64,000 nt of DNA, taken from assembly GCF_963667135.1 (NCBI RefSeq), contig NZ_OY762974.1:186001-250000 (forward strand), in the 5' to 3' direction. Origin of the DNA: an uncultured Macellibacteroides sp. GTDB taxonomy: Bacteria > Bacteroidota > Bacteroidia > Bacteroidales > Tannerellaceae. The translations under genes and the position numbers were made by a program. Below the pieces are notes generated by a model that was not told where the DNA came from, did not search any database, and saw nothing but the letters and a program-made list of their open reading frames with translations. Within the stretch, counting starts at the first letter, position 1. Each line of letters begins with the position of its first letter. Shown one piece after another: positions 18,150 to 26,192 of the stretch.

Positions 18150-19349
18150 TCAGTTGACCAATTTATAAATAATAAAAATCGGATTTGCATCCATATCCCC
18201 CTTTTGAAGGTCTTGAGGAATTGCAATTTTTGTTTGTTCTTTGAACATATCTAGTTCGTAAGGTGTAACAACTTGAACCAGATTATTGCCTAAAATACGA
18301 CCCCATATCGGAAACTGTTTGTAACCTTTACTCCCAACCATACCCAACTGTATATTGACGTCGGCCAAGTTAGAAACTTTTGTATCGGGTATATCGCACT
18401 GCTCAACCACAGTCTCGCCACTTTGTTTTTCCACCGAAGCCACATAATACTCCTCGTTCAGCATCATGCGTAAATAGTAACGACGAGGAGTCTCGAAGAT
18501 ATCGGTTACGAAGATATCACCGTTGGCAGGATATTTTTTAATGTCACGAATATTGAGTCCACGAATTATCTCTTCGTTTGAATTGCCTAAGCTGGCCACC
18601 AAAGCCGGTTGAATTGTGTCGGCCGATAAGCGAAAAATAGTATCGTTGCTTGCCGTTTTAAACAAAACCGACTGCTTGCTGCCATCCGAAGGTGAACTCA
18701 TTATCCCAAACGTAAAGCCCGAATCCTCGTGAGGCACAAACTGTGAATAGAAATCGTTCTTGGTCATTATTGCTTCGCCATCTTCCCGAAATACACCAAT
18801 TCCAAAGCTACCTTCCAGGAAAGGTATAAGGGGAATAGAGACGGCACCAATGCGACCACTACCGAGATAATGGGCATAGATGACGGGATAATTTATAGGA
18901 AGGTCTTCCACAAACTCACCTTCCAAGGTATATACACCAATCTTATCACCAATAACATAGAAACGATTGTCTGCTTCATTGGCTTGTATAAAACCTATCA
19001 TACCACGAAAATCGTTGGGACCTTGCCCTTGTTGTAAAAAAGTACGCAAGAAATGTCCTTTTCGGTCGAACAAGACGATGCGGGGCTGCTTGTCCACCAA
19101 TACATAAATATATTTACTTGTGATGGCAAAATCAACTACACCATCTATCAATGAAGCATTATTATTGGTAACTTCTAAAGGAATATATTCAGCAGACTCT
19201 ATCTCATCAGCAATTGACAAGGTAGTTGGCGAATTAAATGCCTCTCGAACAGACGCAGTTAATACTTCTGATTTTTGGGGTTGATTACATCCCATAAATC
19301 CTGCCACTATAAACAGGATGGTTGCTAAAATTGTAATAGATCTTTTCAT
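18150..19349 (-). CDS. 6-bladed beta-propeller lipoprotein with swapped signal region (E3)
   Basis: This 399-residue lipoprotein starts with the same signal peptide as E1 and E2 (one change, GFMGC, Cys21). From residue 24 on it is a different propeller subtype: IESAEYIPLEVTNNNASLID, GQGPNDFRGMIGFIQANE, and tail MDANPIFIIYKL. The 5' end was therefore exchanged with, or copied from, a type E neighbour. The upstream spacer is the duplicated 70-bp repeat. It is probably cotranscribed with E4, E2 and E1. Ligand unknown. Confidence 0.8.
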   Translation of the reverse strand: MKRSITILATILFIVAGFMGCNQPQKSEVLTASVREAFNSPTTLSIADEIESAEYIPLEVTNNNASLIDGVVDFAITSKYIYVLVDKQPRIVLFDRKGHFLRTFLQQGQGPNDFRGMIGFIQANEADNRFYVIGDKIGVYTLEGEFVEDLPINYPVIYAHYLGSGRIGAVSIPLIPFLEGSFGIGVFREDGEAIMTKNDFYSQFVPHEDSGFTFGIMSSPSDGSKQSVLFKTASNDTIFRLSADTIQPALVASLGNSNEEIIRGLNIRDIKKYPANGDIFVTDIFETPRRYYLRMMLNEEYYVASVEKQSGETVVEQCDIPDTKVSNLADVNIQLGMVGSKGYKQFPIWGRILGNNLVQVVTPYELDMFKEQTKIAIPQDLQKGDMDANPIFIIYKLVN

Positions 19350-19414
19350 GCGTAAATTACAGTTGTGCTTCCCAGTAAAGAGAGCTTGTTAAACTTTTAA
19401 TAAATTGCACTTTA
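19344..19414. repeat. Duplicated intergenic spacer (copy 2)
   Basis: This is the partner of the spacer at 16860-16930, with only a few differences. It separates E3 and E4. Confidence 0.65.
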
Positions 19415-20557
19415 TTTCTTATGCTTGATCAGCATGATTACCGGATTATCTTCCGGATCCAGTTTTGCGGCTATTTCTTTTAATCTGCCTTTCAATCGTC
19501 CACACTTGTAATCCTGAACAAGTTTCCAAGCTTCCAAATATTGACAAGAAGGAATTTCTCCACTTAAAGGTCTTGATTTCAGGAAGGCTTCTTCATCATT
19601 ATTATAATCATCGTTATACACTTTATATCTGTATAAGGCATCTTCCTGCTTGTCATATACAATATCGGTAGCAGAAAATTCTATTGTTTTTTCAATTGCT
19701 TGCATAAAACAGTAACGATCGGTAAGCAAACTCGGCAAAAGAAATATTTCAGGATTCATAGTTTGGACAGATGGAGCCCTTACAATAAAAGGCTTCATCG
19801 TATGATCAGGAGAATAACGATATACTGTATCGGCTGAATATTCTGTCAGTATATAATCATTAAAGCAAGGCGTTATCTGATGTGAGGTTTGAGGAGTGTA
19901 AACATAATACTGACCACTTACTTTGTCATCTTCGTATCTAATTCGAATTGTCTTCTTTTCTTTAAATGGGATTACAATCTCTTTGGTAATGCTGCCATCA
20001 TGTTTTGAAATAATCATAAATGATTGTCCGGTATTACCTTGAAAAGTATCATGACAAATTAAATTATCTTTGTCAAAATTGTACATTTCAAAAAGCAAAA
20101 AATACTCTTTAATTGAAAGACGTCGCTTAAAGTTTCCATCAAGATCGTACACGAGTATTTTTTTTGCAAAATCATTGTTAACAAATATTTCATCATTCTC
20201 TTCATCCAATACAATTCTTGAAAAACTAGTATATTCTTCATCACCCTGCCCTTTCCGGTTTATCTTTTTTAACGCTTTTCCTTTTCGATCGAAGATAAAG
20301 ATATTACCGTCAGAATTAAAGTTTGTCGCCACTATGATATTCTTTCCTACAGCCCAAATACTACCCTGGCAAAGAAATTCGTCCGTAGTTTCCAACGGGA
20401 TGTATTCCACATCCATAAAGTCTTGAAGAATCAATTCCTTTTTGGGATATTGCGCTGTCACATTAACTGTGATTAGGTCTTCACGTTGAATACCAGATTG
20501 GCTGCACCCTGCTACGATAATTAGGATTATTACCCAAATAAAATTTAGTCTTTTCAT
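19412..20557 (-). CDS. 6-bladed beta-propeller lipoprotein (type E, copy E4)
   Basis: This 381-residue lipoprotein is the first gene of the type E tandem. Its signal peptide (MKRLNFIWVIILIIVAGC, Cys18) is not the one shared by E1-E3, so it may carry the original 5' end. The body is type E: LQDFMDVEYIPLETTDEFLC, KGQGDEEYTSFSRIVLDEEN, and tail PEDNPVIMLIKHKK. The start codon is 75 bp downstream of the -7 box at 20632. Role unknown. Confidence 0.8.
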   Translation of the reverse strand: MKRLNFIWVIILIIVAGCSQSGIQREDLITVNVTAQYPKKELILQDFMDVEYIPLETTDEFLCQGSIWAVGKNIIVATNFNSDGNIFIFDRKGKALKKINRKGQGDEEYTSFSRIVLDEENDEIFVNNDFAKKILVYDLDGNFKRRLSIKEYFLLFEMYNFDKDNLICHDTFQGNTGQSFMIISKHDGSITKEIVIPFKEKKTIRIRYEDDKVSGQYYVYTPQTSHQITPCFNDYILTEYSADTVYRYSPDHTMKPFIVRAPSVQTMNPEIFLLPSLLTDRYCFMQAIEKTIEFSATDIVYDKQEDALYRYKVYNDDYNNDEEAFLKSRPLSGEIPSCQYLEAWKLVQDYKCGRLKGRLKEIAAKLDPEDNPVIMLIKHKK

Positions 20558-20631
20558 CTGCCACTAATTTGTGCTATTCTTAACTCTGACACCAACCTTT
20601 TGCAACATTCACTCTAATATATCGATTACGC

Positions 20632-20670
20632 CAAAACTACCTACTATATTTGGTTTAATAACCATAAGTA
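20632..20670 (-). promoter_or_regulatory. Regulon-like promoter P4 lacking the repeats
   Basis: TAGTTTTG (minus strand, 20632-20639) and about 30 bp upstream of it match the core of P3/P6, including the conserved 'ggttat' block. Homology stops where the GTGAACAA repeats should begin. The promoter may be uncoupled from the activator. It faces the E4-E1 operon. Confidence 0.6.
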
Positions 20671-20753
20671 GCTTTTGGTAGTAGAACATTATTTAGATCC
20701 TCAGTACATGATAAAATAAAGAGTTTGCATAAAAAATTTAATCAAACTCTTTT

Positions 20754-22589
20754 TTACAAGAAAAACATGGGCTTACTCTTTCTTCGTTTTATTTTGTTCC
20801 ACTTTGAATCATTTTTAATAATTTCGATCGCTTTTTCTATAAGCTCATCTCTTCCTTCTCGAATTCCTTTTATGGTGGGTTTTACTTTGATATCAGGTAC
20901 AATACCTATGCGTTGAGTTTCTCCTCCATCTGGATAATAAACACCAATACCTGAAAACATTGTATGTAATCCACCCGGAAGATTAATGTAAGATACATTA
21001 CCGTCAGCTCCTGCAGTTTGGCTGCCAAGAATGACCGTATTATCTCCAGCCCTAAATGCCATCGCTGTATATTCGGCTTGACTTATTGTTTTTTCATTAA
21101 CAATGACGACTAATATCCCTTGGTAAGGTTCTTTTGATTTAGGTATTTTATTTTCCGTAGGAATAAAATTAAATTCTCCCGGATTATTTATCTGTCCAAA
21201 CGTGAATTTCGCAAAAGATACATCTTTAGAAACAAAATAAGTTCCCAATAAAAAAGGCACAAAAGTGGAAGGATAATTCCGAAGATCAATGATAATTCCC
21301 TTCGAATGCTTAAAAGATTTTTTAATGCGCTCTATTTCATGTAATCTTATGGTTTTAAGCGTAATATATCCTATAAAACTAGAGCCATTCTCAATCAATA
21401 TGCTATCATATGATGTTTTTTTACCAGCAGAAAAATCGAGTTTATCTTTCATATCTAAACTATTTCTATTGTATAGAGTTAATTCTTTTTGCTTTTTTAT
21501 TCCGGAAGAATTGTAGTCAATATGAATTGTATTAGAATTAGAACGAACCAAATCGTTTGCAAGGTTCATTTTTCTTACTTCTTCATTCGATGCCGGATAA
21601 TATGACTTGATGCTGTCGATAATGTATTCTATTTTCTTGCCGTTTACATGCGTTATGAAGTCGCCCACTTCCAAACCTGCCGGACCTTTTAGTTCAGAAT
21701 CGTAGTAGTATGTAACTACTAATTTATTTTCAATAAACTGAACCCGAAAAGGAGCTTGCATATCTCCTCTTAATGAGTCTATTTTCATTGCTCCTTGTAA
21801 ATGTGCAGCGTGTGTGTCATTTATTTCGCTTATAAGTTGAAGTACTGACAACTGATATTCTAATCCATTTTTTGAAAAAATAAATGAAGGAATATATTTT
21901 TTTAATACTTCATCCCAATTTTTCTCTGTCAAATATTTATATGGAAAAAAATATTGGATTATGTTCCAATATCGAAATAATGCCAATAAACGGCAACTTG
22001 TATTAGGAAAAGAAGATGGATAAGATTTTTCATTTATAAATTCGGGATTTCCAATATTGGGTGCCATCCTTATATAATGACTTCCTTGACCTTGGTATCT
22101 GTTTCGATAGATTTCCTTTATTTTCTCTTTCAGAGCAGTGTTCATATGGGCTTTTTCTATCCATAAAAAGTCAGGTTTCAGATAAGCTTGGGCAGAAGTC
22201 TCTCTGCAGGTTGCGCAGGGTGGGATTTCTCCATATTTTTCAATCCATTTAAGCAGTGTTTCATCTCTCTGCCCGTTTTCTTTTACTTTAAGGTATTCGG
22301 GCAAAAACCGGAACAATTCATTATCCCAATCATATTTTCCATTTGCAACTTCCGGGTGATGATACTTTAAGAACCCCCATATCTTTCCCAATAATTCTAA
22401 GTTATTTATCAAAAAAGTATCTTCTTTTGAATCCAGTTCCATTGACAAGGGAATGACAACTTCCTGAATTTCAGGTGTTTCATTTTCAACAATATTCGTA
22501 TCTGATTTATGCACTAAATCCGTTTTTTTTGTTTGATGACACCCCGTCGTAATAAAGAATGCAAGCAAGATAAAATGAGTTGTTCGCAT
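20754..22589 (-). CDS. S41 family (C-terminal processing) peptidase, lipoprotein
   Basis: This 611-residue lipoprotein has lipobox ITTGC (Cys17). An internal PDZ-like segment (about 300-350, LEVGDFITHVNGKKI) precedes the S41 catalytic domain. ISQAEYTAMAFRAGD carries the likely catalytic Ser503, and GSQTAGADGNVSYINLPGG follows, as in tail-specific protease relatives. It should act in the periplasm or at the cell surface. Its start codon is 22 bp after the -7 box of element P5, so it belongs to the shared regulon. Processing of a surface propeller or exported peptide is possible but not shown. It ends 197 bp upstream of the E4 start. Confidence 0.8.
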   Translation of the reverse strand: MRTTHFILLAFFITTGCHQTKKTDLVHKSDTNIVENETPEIQEVVIPLSMELDSKEDTFLINNLELLGKIWGFLKYHHPEVANGKYDWDNELFRFLPEYLKVKENGQRDETLLKWIEKYGEIPPCATCRETSAQAYLKPDFLWIEKAHMNTALKEKIKEIYRNRYQGQGSHYIRMAPNIGNPEFINEKSYPSSFPNTSCRLLALFRYWNIIQYFFPYKYLTEKNWDEVLKKYIPSFIFSKNGLEYQLSVLQLISEINDTHAAHLQGAMKIDSLRGDMQAPFRVQFIENKLVVTYYYDSELKGPAGLEVGDFITHVNGKKIEYIIDSIKSYYPASNEEVRKMNLANDLVRSNSNTIHIDYNSSGIKKQKELTLYNRNSLDMKDKLDFSAGKKTSYDSILIENGSSFIGYITLKTIRLHEIERIKKSFKHSKGIIIDLRNYPSTFVPFLLGTYFVSKDVSFAKFTFGQINNPGEFNFIPTENKIPKSKEPYQGILVVIVNEKTISQAEYTAMAFRAGDNTVILGSQTAGADGNVSYINLPGGLHTMFSGIGVYYPDGGETQRIGIVPDIKVKPTIKGIREGRDELIEKAIEIIKNDSKWNKIKRRKSKPMFFL

Positions 22590-22610
22590 AACTGAATATA
22601 TTGATTACGC

Positions 22611-22668
22611 CAAAGCTAACTACTATATTTTGGTTTAATAATCATAAAGTTGTTCACATTTTGTTCAC
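22611..22668 (-). promoter_or_regulatory. Regulon promoter element P5
   Basis: Minus-strand GTGAACAA repeats at 22661-22668 and 22650-22657 (11-bp period) are followed after 31 bp by TAGCTTTG at 22611-22618. It faces the S41 peptidase gene. Confidence 0.75.
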
Positions 22669-22757
22669 AAATTCCGTTTAATGGGAAACCATCCTTAAGT
22701 TGAATACTTATTTTCTCCTATCTAAAAGATTGGAGAAAAATAATTATCATAATTGGC

Positions 22758-22878
22758 TATCAATCCATACAGAAAATAATCTCAATTGATGCTGAAAGTC
22801 ATGAAACATCTCTTTGCCTTGAATTAAATGCATTTCCAATTGTTTTTCCGAAGCCTTAACAGACAAGAATGGTAATTT
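22758..22878 (-). pseudogene. Relic fragment of a HlyD-type adaptor gene
   Basis: Read on the minus strand, about 35 codons (SVKASEKQLEMHLIQGKEM) match the coiled-coil part of the HlyD protein at 33568-34887 (SVKASAKQSEMQLTQGKET). The rest of the gene is missing and a stop follows within 15 codons. It lies between P5 and the opposite-facing element at 22879, in a 420-bp stretch that otherwise holds no gene. Confidence 0.6.
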
Positions 22879-22933
22879 GCGAACAAGAAGTGAACAACTT
22901 TCTAATTATTAACGAAATATTATATTAACTTTT
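22879..22933 (+). promoter_or_regulatory. Rightward copy of the regulon element without a gene (P9)
   Basis: On the plus strand GCGAACAA (22879-22886) and GTGAACAA (22890-22897) have the 11-bp period. After 28 bp comes TAACTTTT (22926-22933), one mismatch from TAnnTTTG. It faces the 3' end of the leftward pseudo-rSAM gene; no rightward gene follows. It is either an inverted fossil or a promoter for an antisense or small RNA. The remaining 180 bp before the gene hold only a 19-bp AT palindrome at 22993-23011. Confidence 0.4.
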
Positions 22934-23113
22934 AAAGCAATCAATGTATCTGATAATGAAATACATACAATTAAAGAACAAACCAGATTCAATATCTATA
23001 ATTTATAGATAGGAATTATCTAAATAGCTTAATAATCAAAAGCATAATAAAAAAACTTAACATCATACTTTAATAAACATGCTACTAATAAATAATCCTT
23101 TTTAAATCTATAT

Positions 23114-24277
23114 TTATCGTTGTTTTACATGGCAAAGATTAGGACTATCAATAACTATTTCATAATCGGAAGGTGATGGACACAGCCATTGATAAATACA
23201 GTTACTACATGGTCCCTGATTACGTATTCGAAACCAGGAAATACCTTCATCCATTTCTTGGTGTACAATTTCATGGATGCTATTTGCAGATATATTTCCT
23301 AATACCGGATGATTAAGATTGGCATAAACATTCCCATTAGGCATTATGTGAATTTTACCAAAGTCGTAAGTATTCATTGATTGACGGGCGAACAAATCTT
23401 TGATGGAAATGGGTGTGGATAAAATGTCTTCCTCATTAAGGAAAACGTTTTCTTCAAAAAATCGAATATTATCCCCTGTGAAAAAAGGCTTTATCTGAAA
23501 ATCGTCAATTCTGAACTTTTCAACGAGTTGTTCCGCTTGTACACAATCTTCCTTTGAAGACACATATAAAACATATTTTAACTGCATCTTTTTATTGAGT
23601 AATATTTGCCTTGAAATATTCCATTGATGTATGTCAATTGGAAAATAAACCGATATCCTGTATGAAAAAGAAATTTCAAAAACAGGATGTAAAGATATAA
23701 CATCCTTATACGAACACAGAATATATTTTGATGAAGAATATCCATCTAAAAAAGAAAGCAATTCATTATAATTTGGGACATTCCCAATATTTCCGATAAT
23801 GTTGAATCTTGATATTCTCAAGATAGATTGCAAAAAAGGAATCAGTTTTTTTAAGTTTGTCGCGTTATCTACATGTACACTGATCTCAAATAGATTGTCT
23901 AATACGTCCTTATATAATGACGAATTAAGATTTTTGTATATTTCATGTTTGTCAAAATAATTGAAATAAGGCAACAATTGAATAGGTTTACCTTTTGACA
24001 AAGTTACATCAATAATATCACCCATGAATTTTTCTCGAAGTTTTTTAATAAATACATGGATGTCTTTTTGTTCATATCGCTCATTTTTTAATAAAACAAC
24101 ACCACAATTTTCTTTTTGAAGCGTTTCTCGCAACAATTGATTGACTTCCTCTTTATCTGATTCCAAACTAGCTCCATCAAGGGTATTATACAATAAAACG
24201 CGCTTTTTAGTTATACTAATAAATACGTATGGTTCAATTATGAACCAATAATCGGTAGTAGATTTTTTGGATTTCAT
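23114..24277 (-). CDS. Pseudo-radical-SAM partner protein of the GG-Bacteroidetes peptide system
   Basis: This 387-residue protein begins with YWFIIEPYVFISITKKRVLLYNTLDG, a start that I recognise (cited here as YWFIIEPYVFIS and VLLYNTLDG) from the pseudo-rSAM family TIGR04150. It has no CxxxCxxC cluster motif in the rSAM position. A SPASM-like C-terminus with CSNC, WLC and LCHV supplies four cysteines. Family members always accompany a radical SAM maturase and a GG-leader precursor, which are the two genes upstream here. It starts 8 bp after the maturase stop codon, so translation is probably coupled. It is likely a cytoplasmic peptide-binding or auxiliary cluster protein for precursor maturation; the biochemical role is not established. 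Confidence 0.8.
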   Translation of the reverse strand: MKSKKSTTDYWFIIEPYVFISITKKRVLLYNTLDGASLESDKEEVNQLLRETLQKENCGVVLLKNERYEQKDIHVFIKKLREKFMGDIIDVTLSKGKPIQLLPYFNYFDKHEIYKNLNSSLYKDVLDNLFEISVHVDNATNLKKLIPFLQSILRISRFNIIGNIGNVPNYNELLSFLDGYSSSKYILCSYKDVISLHPVFEISFSYRISVYFPIDIHQWNISRQILLNKKMQLKYVLYVSSKEDCVQAEQLVEKFRIDDFQIKPFFTGDNIRFFEENVFLNEEDILSTPISIKDLFARQSMNTYDFGKIHIMPNGNVYANLNHPVLGNISANSIHEIVHQEMDEGISWFRIRNQGPCSNCIYQWLCPSPSDYEIVIDSPNLCHVKQR

Positions 24278-24284
24278 TCGATTA

Positions 24285-25712
24285 TTAATTTTCTAATATG
24301 TGGAAAAAATCTTTCGGGTATTTTTCGAGGAAAGAAAAAATACGATTCAATTTATTTTTAAAAGCCATTTGATCATAAAATCTGTCACAAACAAACTTTT
24401 CTGTATCCAATTTTTCTAGATTTTTTATTCTAAACATGCATAAGCCACAATATTTGTAAGCATAACAGTATTGACAAACTTTTTTTAAATGATTATAATA
24501 ACAGTTGTATTGTCTCGTAATTTCATGAACATCAATTAACACATTTTCAGTCACTTTTCCTAGCGAATATTTATGGTTAATTCTTTCGCATGGCAACAGT
24601 CTATTATGAGTAGTTAAAAACATTTTTAACGAAAAAGGCAAACATGTATCCGTTGGAAAATATTTTTCTTCAGAACAAAATAAGGAAGTAATATTTGAGA
24701 TATAATAGTTTATTGAAAGCTGTTTCAAAAATCCATCTAACTCATCATACATCAATGATCGGTAGTGTGTAGCAGGAATCATGCTGGATTCTTCTTTTTG
24801 GTATTCAGCTTCGCTTTCTCTCATGCTATGATACATTTTTTCAAAAAATTCTTTTTTCTTTGGTTTTATATTCGATGAGAGTAATTCAGAAATTACAGAA
24901 ATTTTATTATACCGAGTATAAATAAATTCATAGATTTCTTTTACGGAATTCCTATTATGTAAGACAGCATTAAAGCTTATATAATTAGCAAAATATACTG
25001 GATAATCCTTTTGGATCATGTCAATGTTTTCAATTACTTTTCGAAATGAGTTTTTATTATTTTTACTGAAGACTCGGTAACTATGGTTTTCTTCGTTTCC
25101 GTCTAAACTAATCAATATTTCGAATTTATTCGCTACCAAAAAGTTAATGTGTTTATGTATTAATGTTGCATTTGTAGTCATGGAATACTCAATATCCATT
25201 TTTTTTTCAGCGTTTAATTGATTTACTACTTCTATAATTTGTTTTATGAAATTAATATTCAGCAGTGGTTCTCCTCCATAAAAGCCTATCATTAGCTTGT
25301 TTTTATTGCTTTTAAGTTTAAGATCAAAAATGTACCTTAGAAACTTTATCGCATAACGGATATTTATATTGTTGTGATTTCTTTCATCATATACATCATA
25401 AAATTCGCCATACCCACAATAAGTGCAGCTTAGATTGCAAGAGTCTGTCACTTCAAATACAATCTGTTTGGTTTGAATAATATTCTCTTTAATCATTGAT
25501 TCATTAACTGGCTCGAAATTAGCAATTTTAGCCTCTGTAAAGAAACTATGATCCTTTAAATACTCATATTTTTTCAAATAGTACGGATTAACATCCGTTG
25601 AGTTTTCGTATGCCTTTCTAATTTCTGGGTGTACCAACATTGATAGCCTTCGTTGGTCGTCATAAATATATAAATTGTTATTTTCTGTCGTATGAAGAAG
25701 AGTCTGTATCAT
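24285..25712 (-). CDS. Radical SAM/SPASM peptide maturase (GG-Bacteroidetes type)
   Basis: This 475-residue protein has the SAM-binding cluster motif CNLSCTYC (Cys92, Cys96, Cys99) after an N-terminal recognition region. GGEPLL, the second rSAM motif, lies near residue 146. The C-terminal third is a SPASM-type region rich in cysteine (CLPF, LPCERINH, CQYCYAYKYCGLCMF). The family (TIGR04148-like) modifies GG-leader precursors; the exact bond made is not predictable. It lies 162 bp downstream of the precursor, beyond a hairpin, and is coupled to the pseudo-rSAM gene. It is expected to act in the cytoplasm on the core Gly/Ser/Cys region of the precursor. Confidence 0.85.
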   Translation of the reverse strand: MIQTLLHTTENNNLYIYDDQRRLSMLVHPEIRKAYENSTDVNPYYLKKYEYLKDHSFFTEAKIANFEPVNESMIKENIIQTKQIVFEVTDSCNLSCTYCGYGEFYDVYDERNHNNINIRYAIKFLRYIFDLKLKSNKNKLMIGFYGGEPLLNINFIKQIIEVVNQLNAEKKMDIEYSMTTNATLIHKHINFLVANKFEILISLDGNEENHSYRVFSKNNKNSFRKVIENIDMIQKDYPVYFANYISFNAVLHNRNSVKEIYEFIYTRYNKISVISELLSSNIKPKKKEFFEKMYHSMRESEAEYQKEESSMIPATHYRSLMYDELDGFLKQLSINYYISNITSLFCSEEKYFPTDTCLPFSLKMFLTTHNRLLPCERINHKYSLGKVTENVLIDVHEITRQYNCYYNHLKKVCQYCYAYKYCGLCMFRIKNLEKLDTEKFVCDRFYDQMAFKNKLNRIFSFLEKYPKDFFHILEN

Positions 25713-25732
25713 AGTTTATTAATTAATTTCAT

Positions 25733-25767
25733 ATCGTCAACCGATAACAATGTTGTCGGTTGACGAT
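25733..25767 (-). terminator. Strong hairpin between precursor and maturase genes
   Basis: Two 17-base arms (ATCGTCAACCGATAACA and its near-perfect complement) surround a single base. There is no uridine tract on the minus strand, so it may act as a processing or stability element, or a leaky terminator keeping precursor mRNA in excess over the maturase mRNA. Confidence 0.6.
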
Positions 25768-25873
25768 AATTGCTTTATATGTCAATAAGAAGTTCATTTG
25801 CGAATACATATGATAATGTATTATTCACAGAAAACTCTCATTCACGCCACCAATAAATAGAGTATTTCGGATC

Positions 25874-26041
25874 CTACGCCTTCCAATAAGAACGAGGATA
25901 GTCCGTTCCACCACAGGAACAACCAGGAGCTCCAGAACTACCACCTTTTAGAAGACACATTGCACGTTCATCTAAATCAGTTTTGCTAAATTGATTCAAT
26001 TTAAGTTTACCCAATTTTTTAATTTCCTTTTTCGATTTCAT
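25874..26041 (-). CDS. GG-leader RiPP precursor peptide (rSAM-associated)
   Basis: This 55-residue peptide starts at the ATG at 26041; an in-frame TTG at 26065 is less likely. The leader KLGKLKLNQFSKTDLDERAM matches the Bacteroidetes GG-type natural product precursor family (TIGR04149). It ends in a double glycine at residues 33-34 (LLKGG). The predicted core of 21 residues (SSGAPGCSCGGTDYP plus RSYWKA) is Gly/Ser-rich with a CxC pair and aromatic residues near the end. The maturase and pseudo-rSAM follow. Cleavage after GG by the C39 domain of the exporter at 34902-37094 is possible because no closer C39 gene exists. Upstream lies the permease gene, 151 bp away; no clear promoter is seen in the gap. 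Confidence 0.85.
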   Translation of the reverse strand: MKSKKEIKKLGKLKLNQFSKTDLDERAMCLLKGGSSGAPGCSCGGTDYPRSYWKA

Positions 26042-26192
26042 TTTTTTTCGTATTAAATTAGACAATAATTATATATTGCTGTAAAGATTGGCATTTATTT
26101 GAATTAATTATTAGCCCAATTAGGCCTATCTTTATGTAATTATTATTATAACATATTTCAATATTACAACTCTTAAATATTGACTAATTATA

